Shown here: positions 9,275 through 17,982 of the stretch, one piece after another
Position numbering within the stretch: the stretch's first letter is position 1
Layout: each line of letters begins with the position of its first letter
NCBI RefSeq assembly: GCF_036985505.1
Contig: NZ_BTGQ01000002.1
Span: 310,001-374,000 of the forward strand
From: Croceitalea sp947503285
GTDB taxonomy: Bacteria > Bacteroidota > Bacteroidia > Flavobacteriales > Flavobacteriaceae
DNA: 64,000 bases
Reading direction: 5' to 3'
Notes under the pieces: generated by a model
Databases searched by the model: none
What the model saw: the letters and a program-made list of their open reading frames with translations, nothing else
Told to the model about the DNA's origin: nothing
Made by a program: the position numbers and the translations under genes

Positions 9275-9723
9275 TCTTTTTTATTGTTTGTGTTAATTAA
9301 TTAATAGTAATGGAATTTTGTGCACTAAATTTCATCATCGTTAAAGTATCAACTTTTACCGACAAAAAACACTGTTGTAAGAAAAATTCGACGAAATGCA
9401 CGCTTTTTTATATTTTGAAAAAAGACAAAAAGAAGGTATTCACTTAAAATTCCCACGAAAAAAATAAGTGTTTTTCGTCGAAAAAATGAGGAACACAATG
9501 GGGTTTCATTCGAAATAAAATACTTTTATGATAATGCATTTTAAATCAGTACAGTTCGATATTTCGAAAAAATACCATGACCCTTCTTTTTCTATTGAAA
9601 ATTTGGTGAGGTTTTTTTTGATGAACAAGAAGTAAGGGGTGGGCAATACATCCCTTCTTAAAAGGAACGGTTACCGATCAGATACCTTGAAATCAATACT
9701 ATTCAAATAGAAACCCTACTGCA
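9275..9723. other. 449-base intergenic region between two divergent protease genes
   Basis: No gene, RNA or clear TAnnTTTG promoter is visible. Two inverted short motifs, TTCGACGAA near 9387 and TTCGTCGAA near 9475, are reverse complements about 80 bases apart and might pair or bind a regulator. The sequence is AT-rich. Confidence 0.4.
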
Positions 9724-12561
9724 ATGCGAAAGCCGTTGTCCTTTTTTTTTCTATTGTTCGCGCAGCTGCTCATCGCACAGGTGGAATTTGATAAAAAATG
9801 GGGTATTTATGCGCTGGCGGAATCAGGGGCGCATGACCAATTGCAAAAAAGGCCTGCCAATGAAGCCTTTCTGGTTCGTTTTGACCAACCTTTTAAACGT
9901 AGCGATCTACACAAAAAGAATATTGAATTACTTCGGCTATTGGATGACTACCATGCCATCATAGCCACTACGGTTTCGGCCATAGACACAGTAAGGAAAA
10001 TGAAAATGGTTAGGGCCAATGACCAGTGGAAACTCGCCGAAAAGCTATTGACCAACACAGTAAAGGAAAAATCGTCCTTCGCTGTACACTCGTCACATCC
10101 ATCGCAAACACTTCAATTTCTGCAATCCCTGCACGATGTAGAGATTATCCGATCGGCGCAGAATACCATCTACTTTACGGGAGAACTTTCAAAATTTAAA
10201 AATCAATTGTTGGCTAGGGCTGAAGTGCGGTATTTAGGCCTTGAGGCAACGGTACCTGTGCAAGAAGGTGTCGTTCTTGACCTAAATCCGTCCATAAACA
10301 CCGTCAATCCTATTTACACTGCGTATCCGGAACTTAATGGTACTGGCATTGCTATCTCCGTCAAGGACAATAAATTTCGAGAAAGCGATATTGATTTATT
10401 GGGAAAGTTGATTGGTTCTCCGCTGCTGCCCAACATCGAGGACAATCATGCAACCGATATGGCCACCATTATCGCCGGCCTCGGAAACTCCTCCATAAAG
10501 AGTAAGGGGATTGCTCCGGCAGCTCAGCTACAGAGTTCCGATTTTCTAAACTTATCCCCAGATGGTGCCTCAAATCTATCCGACCTACAAGTTTTCATCC
10601 AAAACCATTCTTACGGTACCATCAGTGAGAACTTTTACGGCACCCTCGCCGAGGCCTATGATGCGCAAATTGCCGACAATACCGAAGAGCTCCATATTTT
10701 TTCATCGGGCAATGCAGGTGAACAGACCCCGACAGATGGCCCCTATGCAAATATTGCGACATACGGTAATCTTACGGGAAATTTCAAAATGGCCAAGAAT
10801 ACCTTGGTCGTTGGAGCTATGGATGAGGAAAAAAAGGTACAGGAATTTTCCTCAAGAGGACCTACCTATGACGGAAGAATCAAACCAGAATTGATAGGAT
10901 ACAGCATTGTCGGCACCTCTAATGCAACGGCCCTAACTTCTGGCATAGCCACCTTGCTGCTGCAGGCCTATCAAGAAACCTACAGAACCAATGCATCGGC
11001 AGCACTTTTAAAAGCACTTTTGATCAACACTGCAGACGATGTGTCCAGTCAAGGTCCCGATTATCGCTCAGGCTATGGATCTATCAATGCCCTTAAAGCC
11101 GTACAAAGTCTAAAAAATGGACAATTTCTAACTGATACTATCGCTCAAGGCCAGACCAAAACCTTTGAAATACCCCTTCCCCCTAATGTGAAAACATTTC
11201 AAGCAACCTTGGTATGGACCGATCCCCCGGCCGAAATCAATAGTAACAAAGCACTGGTAAACGACCTTGACCTTCGGGTAATCGATCCTGGAGGAAGCGA
11301 ACATCTTCCTTGGGTCTTAGATACCACCCCGAACAGCACTGCCCTAGAAGCTCCAGCACAAAAAGGAATGGATCGCTTGAACAATGTCGAACAGGTCTTG
11401 GTCGAGAATCCTCCCGAGGGCATTTTGGTCTTACAGGTCGACGATTTTGATCTTAGGTCCAACACCCAAGAATTTTCCATTGCCTACAATTGGCAGCTTA
11501 CGGATAGTTTTCGTTGGAGCTATCCCCTCGCCAATGACAATTTTCCCTATGATGGGGAAACGGCGAGCTATTTTCGATGGGACAGCAGTTTTGATCAAAA
11601 TGAGGGAAGCCTTTCCATTAGCTATGACCTTGGCGATACTTGGCAGATCATTTCAGAAAATGTCGCGTTAAAAGATGGGTTTTATCTCTGGCCTGCACCA
11701 GAAGATGTCACGGGAACCGGAATCTTAAAAATGGATATCGCAGGAACCGCTTTTTTATCCGATCCCTTTGTCATCTCACAGACCACTGCCACGAAAACGT
11801 CGCTTGATTGTGAAGATACCATCGAACTAAATTGGAACCCACAACCTGGGGTCTCAGCATATACGGTCTATAACTTAGAGGATACCAGTATGCAGCCGAT
11901 AGCTATGGTAAGCGACACTACATATATCACCGATAAATCAGTGATAACTTCCCCTTATTTTGCCGTAACGCCCTTATTGGATACGGGACGTGAAGGGGTT
12001 CGCGCGCAAACCATCGATTATAGGGCCTTTGAGGCTGGATGTTATCAAACCGTGGTCATTGCCACACCTTCTGAAGATGGGGTGGGTGGACTGCTATCCA
12101 TTTCCCTTTCGAGCCTTCATGACGTCGTTTCGGTAAATATAGAACGAAAGACAGAAGGGGTGTTTACCACTATCGATGAACTTACCGGAGTAACCACACT
12201 AACCCCGATTTTTTTGGATACCGAGCCCGAGCAGGGCCTTAATCAATATCGTGTGCGTGTGATGCTCCGTGATGGCCGTTCTTATGTTTCAGAAGAAACG
12301 GACCTTATATTTCTCACCTCTACCCCATTTATTACCCTGCCAAACCCTATCGAAAATGGCATAACGGTGTATACGGGTGACTTTTCGAACCAAGAAGTGC
12401 AATTGGGGTTATATGGAATTGACGGCAAACTGATACTTCAAAGAACGATTACCGAATCACAGCAGTTCGTTCCATTAGAGACCTTAAGGCCAGGCGTCTA
12501 TATATTACGGCTTTTTGCCTCAGGAGGCGCCAACTTAAGTAAGTTGGTCTACAAAAGATAA
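9724..12561 (+). CDS. secreted subtilisin-family (S8) serine protease with T9SS sorting domain
   Basis: A 945-residue exported protein with a signal peptide ending near LLIAQ. An S8 catalytic domain lies at about residues 200-450: Asp in ISVKDNKF, His in DNHATDMATIIAG, oxyanion Asn in SSGNAGE, Ser in VGTSNATALTSG. The motifs differ from the usual HGTHVAG and GTSMATPHVAG, but the triad residues are kept. A beta-rich region follows. The last ~80 residues form a T9SS type A sorting domain, starting LPNPIENGITVYTG and ending in RPGVYILRLF...KLVYKR. The protein is expected to cross the outer membrane by the Por system and be anchored or released. Monocistronic. Confidence 0.88.
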   Translation: MRKPLSFFFLLFAQLLIAQVEFDKKWGIYALAESGAHDQLQKRPANEAFLVRFDQPFKRSDLHKKNIELLRLLDDYHAIIATTVSAIDTVRKMKMVRANDQWKLAEKLLTNTVKEKSSFAVHSSHPSQTLQFLQSLHDVEIIRSAQNTIYFTGELSKFKNQLLARAEVRYLGLEATVPVQEGVVLDLNPSINTVNPIYTAYPELNGTGIAISVKDNKFRESDIDLLGKLIGSPLLPNIEDNHATDMATIIAGLGNSSIKSKGIAPAAQLQSSDFLNLSPDGASNLSDLQVFIQNHSYGTISENFYGTLAEAYDAQIADNTEELHIFSSGNAGEQTPTDGPYANIATYGNLTGNFKMAKNTLVVGAMDEEKKVQEFSSRGPTYDGRIKPELIGYSIVGTSNATALTSGIATLLLQAYQETYRTNASAALLKALLINTADDVSSQGPDYRSGYGSINALKAVQSLKNGQFLTDTIAQGQTKTFEIPLPPNVKTFQATLVWTDPPAEINSNKALVNDLDLRVIDPGGSEHLPWVLDTTPNSTALEAPAQKGMDRLNNVEQVLVENPPEGILVLQVDDFDLRSNTQEFSIAYNWQLTDSFRWSYPLANDNFPYDGETASYFRWDSSFDQNEGSLSISYDLGDTWQIISENVALKDGFYLWPAPEDVTGTGILKMDIAGTAFLSDPFVISQTTATKTSLDCEDTIELNWNPQPGVSAYTVYNLEDTSMQPIAMVSDTTYITDKSVITSPYFAVTPLLDTGREGVRAQTIDYRAFEAGCYQTVVIATPSEDGVGGLLSISLSSLHDVVSVNIERKTEGVFTTIDELTGVTTLTPIFLDTEPEQGLNQYRVRVMLRDGRSYVSEETDLIFLTSTPFITLPNPIENGITVYTGDFSNQEVQLGLYGIDGKLILQRTITESQQFVPLETLRPGVYILRLFASGGANLSKLVYKR

Positions 12562-12671
12562 CTAGAACACAATTTCAATACCTAAATCATTTACCGTCTT
12601 GACACTTTTTTGGGCTCATATCGTCAGATTGGAGAATGATGATATGCCACAGGGCACTGATGATTATATCA

Positions 12672-13211
12672 TCAAACGGCTTTTTTGATCACTTTGTTCA
12701 ATAAGTTCATGCAAACTTCTGAGATTATCTTCTCGTCAGAATAGAGTTCATGCCCGAAATTCGGAATAACGTTTAAATCAGCACCAATCTGCTTGGCCCA
12801 TTTCATCCCTGGTTTAAACTCATCGCATTCCCCATAAATCAAATCAAGGGTACAATCTGGGCGTTCGGTCTCAAAACGGACCCGCGTTGCCGAAACTGCG
12901 GTAAGTGATTTCATTGGCAAGCCTTTCAAGCCCGCTTTCCAGGCAATGGTGCCACCCGTACTAAATGCCAATACGTGACAAGGTGCGGTTTCTTTCTTCA
13001 ATAAATGTGCGACCGCGGTATCAATACCACCCTCAACAAAAGCCTTATGCAAATTTTCTTTCGTATTCACCAATTCATCAATGTTCCCCAACTGTTGACA
13101 GTCATAGAATTGAATGTCGTAATACTGCTGTAAATATCCAAAATACGAGGTAATCCAAAGGCCTTTCTTTACGCCCCACATGTCTGAGATAACAAGTAGC
13201 TTTTCTGCCAT
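12672..13211 (-). CDS. small alpha/beta hydrolase
   Basis: A 179-residue cytoplasmic protein of alpha/beta-hydrolase type. The nucleophile elbow is AFSTGG at residues 82-87 (Ser84); candidate acid and base residues are the Asp of YGECDEF and the His of NFGHEL near the C-terminus. It lacks a cap domain. Substrate unknown. A perfect 24-base palindrome overlapping a -7 box lies about 130 bases upstream, which suggests control by a LacI-type repressor. Confidence 0.7.
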   Translation of the reverse strand: MAEKLLVISDMWGVKKGLWITSYFGYLQQYYDIQFYDCQQLGNIDELVNTKENLHKAFVEGGIDTAVAHLLKKETAPCHVLAFSTGGTIAWKAGLKGLPMKSLTAVSATRVRFETERPDCTLDLIYGECDEFKPGMKWAKQIGADLNVIPNFGHELYSDEKIISEVCMNLLNKVIKKAV

Positions 13212-13332
13212 AACTTCAATCGGTTAGGTATTTAATTATTTACTAAGAGTCGGGAACTATTTGAAACCAAACTTCTGTCTTTAACGGTAGAATTCATTAT
13301 TTATTGGTTCAATTTTAGTTTTTGTTCGATGA

Positions 13333-13365
13333 GTGGCACAAATTTACGAAAACGTTTTCGTAAAT
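13333..13365 (-). promoter_or_regulatory. 24-bp perfect palindrome overlapping a -7 box (LacI-like operator)
   Basis: ATTTACGAAAAC at 13342-13353 is followed directly by its exact reverse complement to 13365. Read on the minus strand, the downstream end merges into TAAATTTG, a perfect TAnnTTTG -7 box. The central CG with A/T-rich arms is typical of LacI-family operators. Transcription would run toward the hydrolase gene starting at 13211. No LacI gene is in this window. Confidence 0.55.
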
Positions 13366-13418
13366 CGAAGGAATTAGGCTCAACGACTATTTATGAAGTA
13401 CTTGAAAGGGTTTGGATA

Positions 13419-14948
13419 TCACAATTGCTTTACCATAACGCCCATGGCCAATAATTCTTCCAAATACCTTCTATCATTAGACAACCTTGGTATTTTGTGC
13501 TGACCCCCCAGTTTATTTTTTGTTTTCAACCAATCGTAGAAAAGATTTTCACGTGCAACGTGAACTTGGGGCATGCGTAAGGTACTATTATTATAGCGTT
13601 TGGCCTCATAATCTGAATTGAGCGCTTTTAAGGCATTGTCTAAAACTTCGGTAAAATAGCCCAAATCTTGCGGGGGTTTTCGAAACTCGACAATCCATTC
13701 GTGCGCTCCCTTCTCGGCATCCTTCATAAATATGGGTGCCGCAGTATACTCTTTGATTTCAGCACCGGTCTTGATACAGACCTGTTTTAGGGCCTCTTCA
13801 GCATTTTCGATTATAAGCTCTTCGCCGAAAGCATTGATATGGTGCTTGGTTCTACCGGTAATTCTGATACGGTAGGGGTTCAACGATGTAAACCGGACCG
13901 TATCCCCAATTTTATAACGCCATAATCCCGCGTTCGTGGTAATCACTATGGCATAATTCACCCCTTTTTTCACCTCCCAAATGGGAAAGGCCTTTTCTGC
14001 CTCTGAACCATAGGCATCCATAGGGATGAACTCATAAAAAATTCCATAATCCAACATCAACAACAAATCTTCTGAGTTGTTCCTATCCTGAATGGCAAAA
14101 AAGCCCTCGGAAGCGTTGTAGGTCTCATAATAATTGAACCGTTTACGGGGCAATAGCTTTTTATACTGTTCTCTATAAGGTGCAAAACTGACCCCACCAT
14201 GGAAATAAACTTCCAGGTTTTCCCAAATTTCGAATAGATGGTTCTTTCCGCTTCTTTCCATGACGTTGTTCAATAATACCAACATCCATGAGGGCACCCC
14301 GGCCAAACTGGTCACATTTTCTTTTATGCTCTCTTCAATAATGGCCTCCAATTTAGATTCCCACTCACTCATTAAGGAAACCCGACTACTAGGGGTGCTG
14401 CTATATTCCGCCCACAAGGGCATGTTATCGATTAAGATTGCCGACAGGTCACCAAAGAAGGTTCCGTTATCCTCATACAATTCTTTGCTACCGCCCAAAC
14501 GAAGGCTTTTTCCTGTAAAGAGCTGTGAATTTTCATTGTTGTTCAGATAAAGGCATAACAAATCTTTGCCCGATTTGTAATGACAGTCTTCCAGGGCTTC
14601 TGGGCTGACCGGTATGAACTTGCTTTTGGCATTGGTAGTACCACTACTTTTGGCAAACCATTTGATATGTGTAGGCCAAAAAAGGTTCTGCCCTCCCTTT
14701 CTGGTCCGCTCGATCATAGGGGCAATGGTCTCATAATCGGTGATGGGTACCTGATCTGCGAATGCCCTGTAGGTTCTTATGGTTTCGAAACCATGTTGTC
14801 TGCCCATATCGGTGCTGGCAGCAAAAGACACCAATTGCTGCAACACCTCTTCTTGCACATCTGAGGGGTACTTTAAAAACAATTCGATTTGATGATACCG
14901 TTTTTTCAGTAGCCAAGAAGCGATGGAATTGAATAATGGTATCGGCAT
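13419..14948 (-). CDS. GH3 family acyl-adenylate amido-synthetase-like protein
   Basis: A 509-residue protein of the GH3 auxin-responsive promoter family, a branch of the adenylate-forming superfamily. The phosphate-binding loop FAKSSGTTNAKSKFIPVS lies near residues 98-115, YYETYNASEGFFAIQD at about 272-287, and the hinge region RYKIGDTVRF...GRTKHHINAFGEELI at about 345-385. Plant homologues couple amino acids to carboxylic-acid hormones; the bacterial substrate is unknown. Divergent from the DUF2797 gene. Confidence 0.9.
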   Translation of the reverse strand: MPIPLFNSIASWLLKKRYHQIELFLKYPSDVQEEVLQQLVSFAASTDMGRQHGFETIRTYRAFADQVPITDYETIAPMIERTRKGGQNLFWPTHIKWFAKSSGTTNAKSKFIPVSPEALEDCHYKSGKDLLCLYLNNNENSQLFTGKSLRLGGSKELYEDNGTFFGDLSAILIDNMPLWAEYSSTPSSRVSLMSEWESKLEAIIEESIKENVTSLAGVPSWMLVLLNNVMERSGKNHLFEIWENLEVYFHGGVSFAPYREQYKKLLPRKRFNYYETYNASEGFFAIQDRNNSEDLLLMLDYGIFYEFIPMDAYGSEAEKAFPIWEVKKGVNYAIVITTNAGLWRYKIGDTVRFTSLNPYRIRITGRTKHHINAFGEELIIENAEEALKQVCIKTGAEIKEYTAAPIFMKDAEKGAHEWIVEFRKPPQDLGYFTEVLDNALKALNSDYEAKRYNNSTLRMPQVHVARENLFYDWLKTKNKLGGQHKIPRLSNDRRYLEELLAMGVMVKQL

Positions 14949-15073
14949 TTTAGGTATATTTAATCTTTGGGATGGTATTTGGTTTTTGAGCTGGTAATTT
15001 TTTGATTACCGGCCTTAGATTTAAAGACCAATCCATAGCTAAAATACAAATTCATTATTTAGAAAATAAAACA

Positions 15074-15868
15074 ATGCTATACGAAGGTGTCTTACGTAAA
15101 ATGAAGACCGAAATGGGCGATCCCATTCAATACTTTTTGGTGTTTGAAAACGATTTTATCAATTTCAACCAAGCCCTGAACAAAAACTTGACCATTGAAT
15201 TCATCAAATTCCAATGTTTGAATTGTGGTAAAGACCGTCCTATTTATCGTCAGGGTTTTTGTAAATCATGTTTTTTTGAAACCCCGATGGCCGGGGAATG
15301 GATCATGAAACCAGAGCTGAGTACGGCACACTTGGATCAAGAAGACCGTGATCTGGCCTTTGAAAAGCAAATGCAATTACAGCCCCATATCGTGTATTTG
15401 GCCAATAGTAGTAATGTCAAGGTCGGGGTCACCCGAAAAGCACAGGTACCTACCCGATGGATCGATCAAGGTGCCCATGAGGCCATTGAAATCGTTGAAG
15501 TACCCAACCGCTATTTGGCCGGTATCACCGAAGTTGCATTGAAGGCCCATGTCAGTGATAAGACCAGCTGGCAGAAAATGCTCAAGAATGACCTTGAAGA
15601 TGTTGACCTGGTCGCATGGCGCGACAAACTTAAAGCGTATATCCCCGAAGAGACCTTGGACTATTTCATTGCCTCCAACTCAGAGACACAATTGAAATTC
15701 CCTGTTTTGCAATATCCAGAAAAAATACAGAGCTTAAATTTGGGCAAAACCCCATCTTATACTGGCGTACTAAAGGGCATCAAAGGGCAGTACCTTATTT
15801 TTGAAGACAACACAGTTTTTAACGTACGTGCCAATGAAGGGCTTTATGTAGGGATAACTATAAGATAG
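15074..15868 (+). CDS. DUF2797 family protein with Cys4 zinc-finger-like motif
   Basis: A 264-residue cytoplasmic protein of unknown function. Two CxxC pairs (CLNCG and CKSCF, about residues 45-68) look like a structural zinc site. The following segment HIVYLANSSNVKVGVTR resembles the start of a GIY-YIG-like fold; this is my comparison, not a firm assignment. The ATG at 15074 is chosen over one at 15002 because the intervening sequence is AT-rich leader and the family starts at MLYEGVLRKM. Confidence 0.75.
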   Translation: MLYEGVLRKMKTEMGDPIQYFLVFENDFINFNQALNKNLTIEFIKFQCLNCGKDRPIYRQGFCKSCFFETPMAGEWIMKPELSTAHLDQEDRDLAFEKQMQLQPHIVYLANSSNVKVGVTRKAQVPTRWIDQGAHEAIEIVEVPNRYLAGITEVALKAHVSDKTSWQKMLKNDLEDVDLVAWRDKLKAYIPEETLDYFIASNSETQLKFPVLQYPEKIQSLNLGKTPSYTGVLKGIKGQYLIFEDNTVFNVRANEGLYVGITIR

Positions 15869-15917
15869 GTGTTGTGACTATATGAGTATTGATTGTATAC
15901 AATTGTTGTAAATAATA

Positions 15918-16430
15918 GTGGAAGAACAAATCAAAGAAATATTATCCTTTCTAAGCACAAATAAAGATGCTTTGACCATTATTCTAACTTCCATTGGTGG
16001 TGTAATAGCTTTAGCTACTTTAATTAAAGCAATTTTGGAGTACAGGATACAGGGAAAACAGAAAAGAGCTGAACTATTCGAAAAATATAAAGTAACCTTG
16101 AGAACTGAAAAAAGATTATCTCGAATTTCATCTCTTTTAGAAGGTGATAGTGAGGAATTATCTAGGATTCCTAAGGATGATAGATATTATTTTCTCGGAT
16201 TTTATGAAAAAATTGCGATTGCAACCAACTCGAAATTAATCCGTAAAGAAATTTCTCATTATATGTTTTCATATTTCGCTATTGCTTGTTACGATAGCGA
16301 AAACTTTTGGAAAGGAATTAATAAAGAAAGTTACTACTGGAAAGTGTTTATAGACTATGCTGTTGAAATGAAAAAAATACAAAAAAATAGATTAAGAGGG
16401 CGAGGAGTAGATAGACAAATCAAATTTTAA
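15918..16430 (+). CDS. membrane-anchored hypothetical protein, GTG start
   Basis: Not recognised. The 170-residue product starts at GTG and has one hydrophobic helix (about residues 18-42, TIILTSIGGVIALATLIKAI) followed by a charged, mostly helical cytoplasmic portion rich in Lys, Arg and Tyr. The codon usage is visibly more AT-rich than the neighbouring core genes. The toxin-antitoxin pair lies just downstream, so the segment is probably horizontally acquired. Length and topology resemble small membrane proteins found in defence or mobile islands, but I can assign no function. Confidence 0.55.
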   Translation: MEEQIKEILSFLSTNKDALTIILTSIGGVIALATLIKAILEYRIQGKQKRAELFEKYKVTLRTEKRLSRISSLLEGDSEELSRIPKDDRYYFLGFYEKIAIATNSKLIRKEISHYMFSYFAIACYDSENFWKGINKESYYWKVFIDYAVEMKKIQKNRLRGRGVDRQIKF

Positions 16431-16581
16431 AAAACACTACTATTTATAACAAAATATTTAAAAATCCGCCTATTTTTGACTGTATTTAGAAATTCCCTAA
16501 CCTTAACTCGGCCGAAAGATTTCGCCCGTAAACACAGACGTACTTTTTATATACGGGACCATTGGCAACAATATTAGAAAT

Positions 16582-16619
16582 TTGGAGTTGATTCGATTTT
16601 GGTGTATTTTTACACCAAA
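16582..16619 (+). promoter_or_regulatory. promoter and palindromic operator of the parDE-type operon
   Basis: TTG at 16582-16584, a 20-base spacer and TATTTTTA at 16605-16612 form a promoter. A perfect inverted repeat, TTTGGTGTA then TTTT then TACACCAAA (16598-16619), lies over the -7 box. This is the expected layout for autorepression by a ribbon-helix-helix antitoxin. Confidence 0.7.
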
Positions 16620-16629
16620 CAACTTTGCA

Positions 16630-16869
16630 ATGGCTAGACAAAGTATTTCTTTCACTGAACCCAATGATGAGTGGTTGAAATCCCAAGTTGACAATCAAGA
16701 GTATTCCAGTAAAAGTGAGTTGGTCAATGACCTCGTGCGACAGGCAAGAAAACAGCAAGTCAAAATTGACTGGATAAGGACAAAATTGGAAAAAGCTGAA
16801 AAGAGCGGATTTACCAATGATGGAAAGGACGATATTTTGAAACAGTCCAAAGCATTGCTGAATGGCTGA
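16630..16869 (+). CDS. ParD-like type II antitoxin
   Basis: A 79-residue protein. The N-terminal ribbon-helix-helix DNA-binding domain (ARQSISFTEPNDEWLKSQV...SKSELVNDLVRQA) matches CC2985/ParD-type antitoxins. The basic and acidic C-terminal tail would wrap around the toxin. The ATG at 16630 is chosen over 16582 because the earlier one lies within the promoter and operator. Its stop overlaps the toxin start by eight bases, the usual coupling of such pairs. Confidence 0.85.
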   Translation: MARQSISFTEPNDEWLKSQVDNQEYSSKSELVNDLVRQARKQQVKIDWIRTKLEKAEKSGFTNDGKDDILKQSKALLNG

Positions 16870-17149
16870 TTACAGGCTGAGCAACGAAGCTAAAAACGAC
16901 TTGATTAGGATTCACCAATACGGAACAGCAAAATTTGGACTTGCCCAAGCGGACAAATACTTTGAAACCTTTTTTGAATATTTCGACATGATAGCCCAAC
17001 GTCCATATTCATTTGAATCCGTTGACTATATCAAAAAAGACTACCGACGTTGTGTTTGTGGAGTGGACAGCATCTTCTACAGAATAAATGGGGAAGTTGT
17101 TGAGATTATGGCAATAATCGGGAGACAGGACTTGGAAAACGTCCTTTAA
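16862..17149 (+). CDS. ParE/RelE-family toxin
   Basis: A 95-residue toxin of the ParE/RelE superfamily. Diagnostic features are YRLSNEAKNDLIRIHQYGTAKFG at the N-terminus and the C-terminal YRRCVCGVDSIFYRINGEVVEIMAIIGRQD, with a conserved Arg/Tyr cluster and the terminal IIGRQD strand. ParE toxins poison DNA gyrase whereas RelE relatives cleave mRNA; the similarity here favours ParE. Overlaps the antitoxin gene by eight bases. Confidence 0.87.
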   Translation: MADYRLSNEAKNDLIRIHQYGTAKFGLAQADKYFETFFEYFDMIAQRPYSFESVDYIKKDYRRCVCGVDSIFYRINGEVVEIMAIIGRQDLENVL

Positions 17150-17323
17150 TCCTAACGTAAGTAAAAATACTGATACCAACATGGTGTATAATTAATTGCG
17201 GATGGAATTTCGATATGGAAATTCTCGCAATCAATTATCTTTAAAGTCAGGCAGACATTTTCCGCAGGAAAAGTCCACAACTACTCATGCATATTACCGT
17301 TAGCGGTAATTGTGTAACGGGCT

Positions 17324-17590
17324 TTAATCGCTAAAACTACGTTGCAATGTATACTTGGCGCCAAAATCCATCCCAAGTTGGATATAGGATTCTCCATCAG
17401 ATTTTGAAGTATCCTTCAACCATACCTTAAATCCCTAAAAAGATGCAACCCGAATCGGACCCTCCGGATAAAATCGCTTTGCAAGAAAGCAAAAGCGAAC
17501 CATAACATCATTCCATCCACTATCAACGGACAATAAATACAAAAAAAAGAAAACCGAATGACCACTTTTACAAGGGGTCAAAGAAGTTAA
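17324..17590 (-). pseudogene. possible decayed C-terminal gene fragment
   Basis: The minus-strand frame ending at TAA (17326-17324) reads about 88 codons with one internal TAG. The part after the TAG contains WLKDTSKSDGESYIQLGMDF, which looks protein-like in composition. I cannot name the family. In AT-rich noncoding DNA several more stops would be expected over this length, so a recent decay is plausible but unproven. Confidence 0.25.
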
Positions 17591-17622
17591 TCTTGTCTTA
17601 AAATTCCAATTTTGTTTTTTTA

Positions 17623-17645
17623 GTTAGGATTCCTTACTATATTTG
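17623..17645 (+). promoter_or_regulatory. TTAGGAT motif, copy 1, next to a -7 box
   Basis: GTTAGGATTCCTTACTA runs into TATATTTG (17638-17645), a perfect -7 box 39 bases before the thioredoxin-like gene. The TTAGGAT core recurs at 17940 and 18977 in the same locus and is a candidate operator for the MarR regulator encoded at 19030. Confidence 0.5.
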
Positions 17646-17684
17646 TTGCGCAATAATGCACTATCACTTATAAAATTTAATAAA

Positions 17685-17918
17685 ATGAGTAAATCAATCT
17701 TTTATCACGCAGGATGCCCAGTTTGTATCAGTGCCGAACATGACATCGTAAATTTAATTGGAGCCGAACAGGTTGAAATCGTACATCTTGGTGAAGATCG
17801 AGAACGAATAGCCGAAGCAGAAAAGGCTGGGGTTAATTCCGTACCCGCATTGGTAACCCCAAATGGCAATACGTTACACCTTAATTTCGGAGCCTCCATA
17901 GCCGATGTAAAAGCCTAA
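17685..17918 (+). CDS. small thioredoxin-like protein with CPVC motif
   Basis: A 77-residue cytoplasmic protein. The N-terminal strand SIFYHAG is followed by redox motif Cys11-Pro-Val-Cys14 and a later cis-Pro segment NSVPALV (about 53-59), as in glutaredoxin/NrdH-like thioredoxin folds. Its redox partner is unknown. The start at 17685 is used because the upstream ATG at 17643 lies within the -7 box. First gene of a small locus with a lipoprotein, DUF2024 and MarR genes. Confidence 0.75.
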   Translation: MSKSIFYHAGCPVCISAEHDIVNLIGAEQVEIVHLGEDRERIAEAEKAGVNSVPALVTPNGNTLHLNFGASIADVKA

Positions 17919-17938
17919 TTTTTTTTACACTATATATA

Positions 17939-17952
17939 GTTAGGATTACTAA
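17939..17952 (+). promoter_or_regulatory. TTAGGAT motif, copy 2
   Basis: GTTAGGATTACTAA, a TTAG-N5-CTAA dyad, lies 30 bases before the lipoprotein gene. No exact -7 box follows, but the downstream sequence is AT-rich (TAATTTAT). Confidence 0.45.
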
Positions 17953-17982
17953 TTTATTATGAACTACTAAAAACAACTTGTA

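Larger units (their letters stand above)
17150..17684. other. 535-base gene-free stretch with a decayed reading frame and a promoter
   Basis: No intact gene. A perfect short inverted repeat ATTACCG-TTAG-CGGTAAT lies at 17293-17310. On the minus strand from about 17590 to 17324 one frame stays open except for a single TAG (17437-17435) and ends at TAA (17326-17324), which suggests a pseudogene remnant. A TATATTTG -7 box at 17638-17645 serves the next gene. Confidence 0.45.

Noticed and set aside
17293..17310. ATTACCG-TTAG-CGGTAAT inverted repeat as an integron attC site
   Set aside because: Too short and without the paired R and L boxes or an integrase nearby; a common short motif in Bacteroidota spacers.
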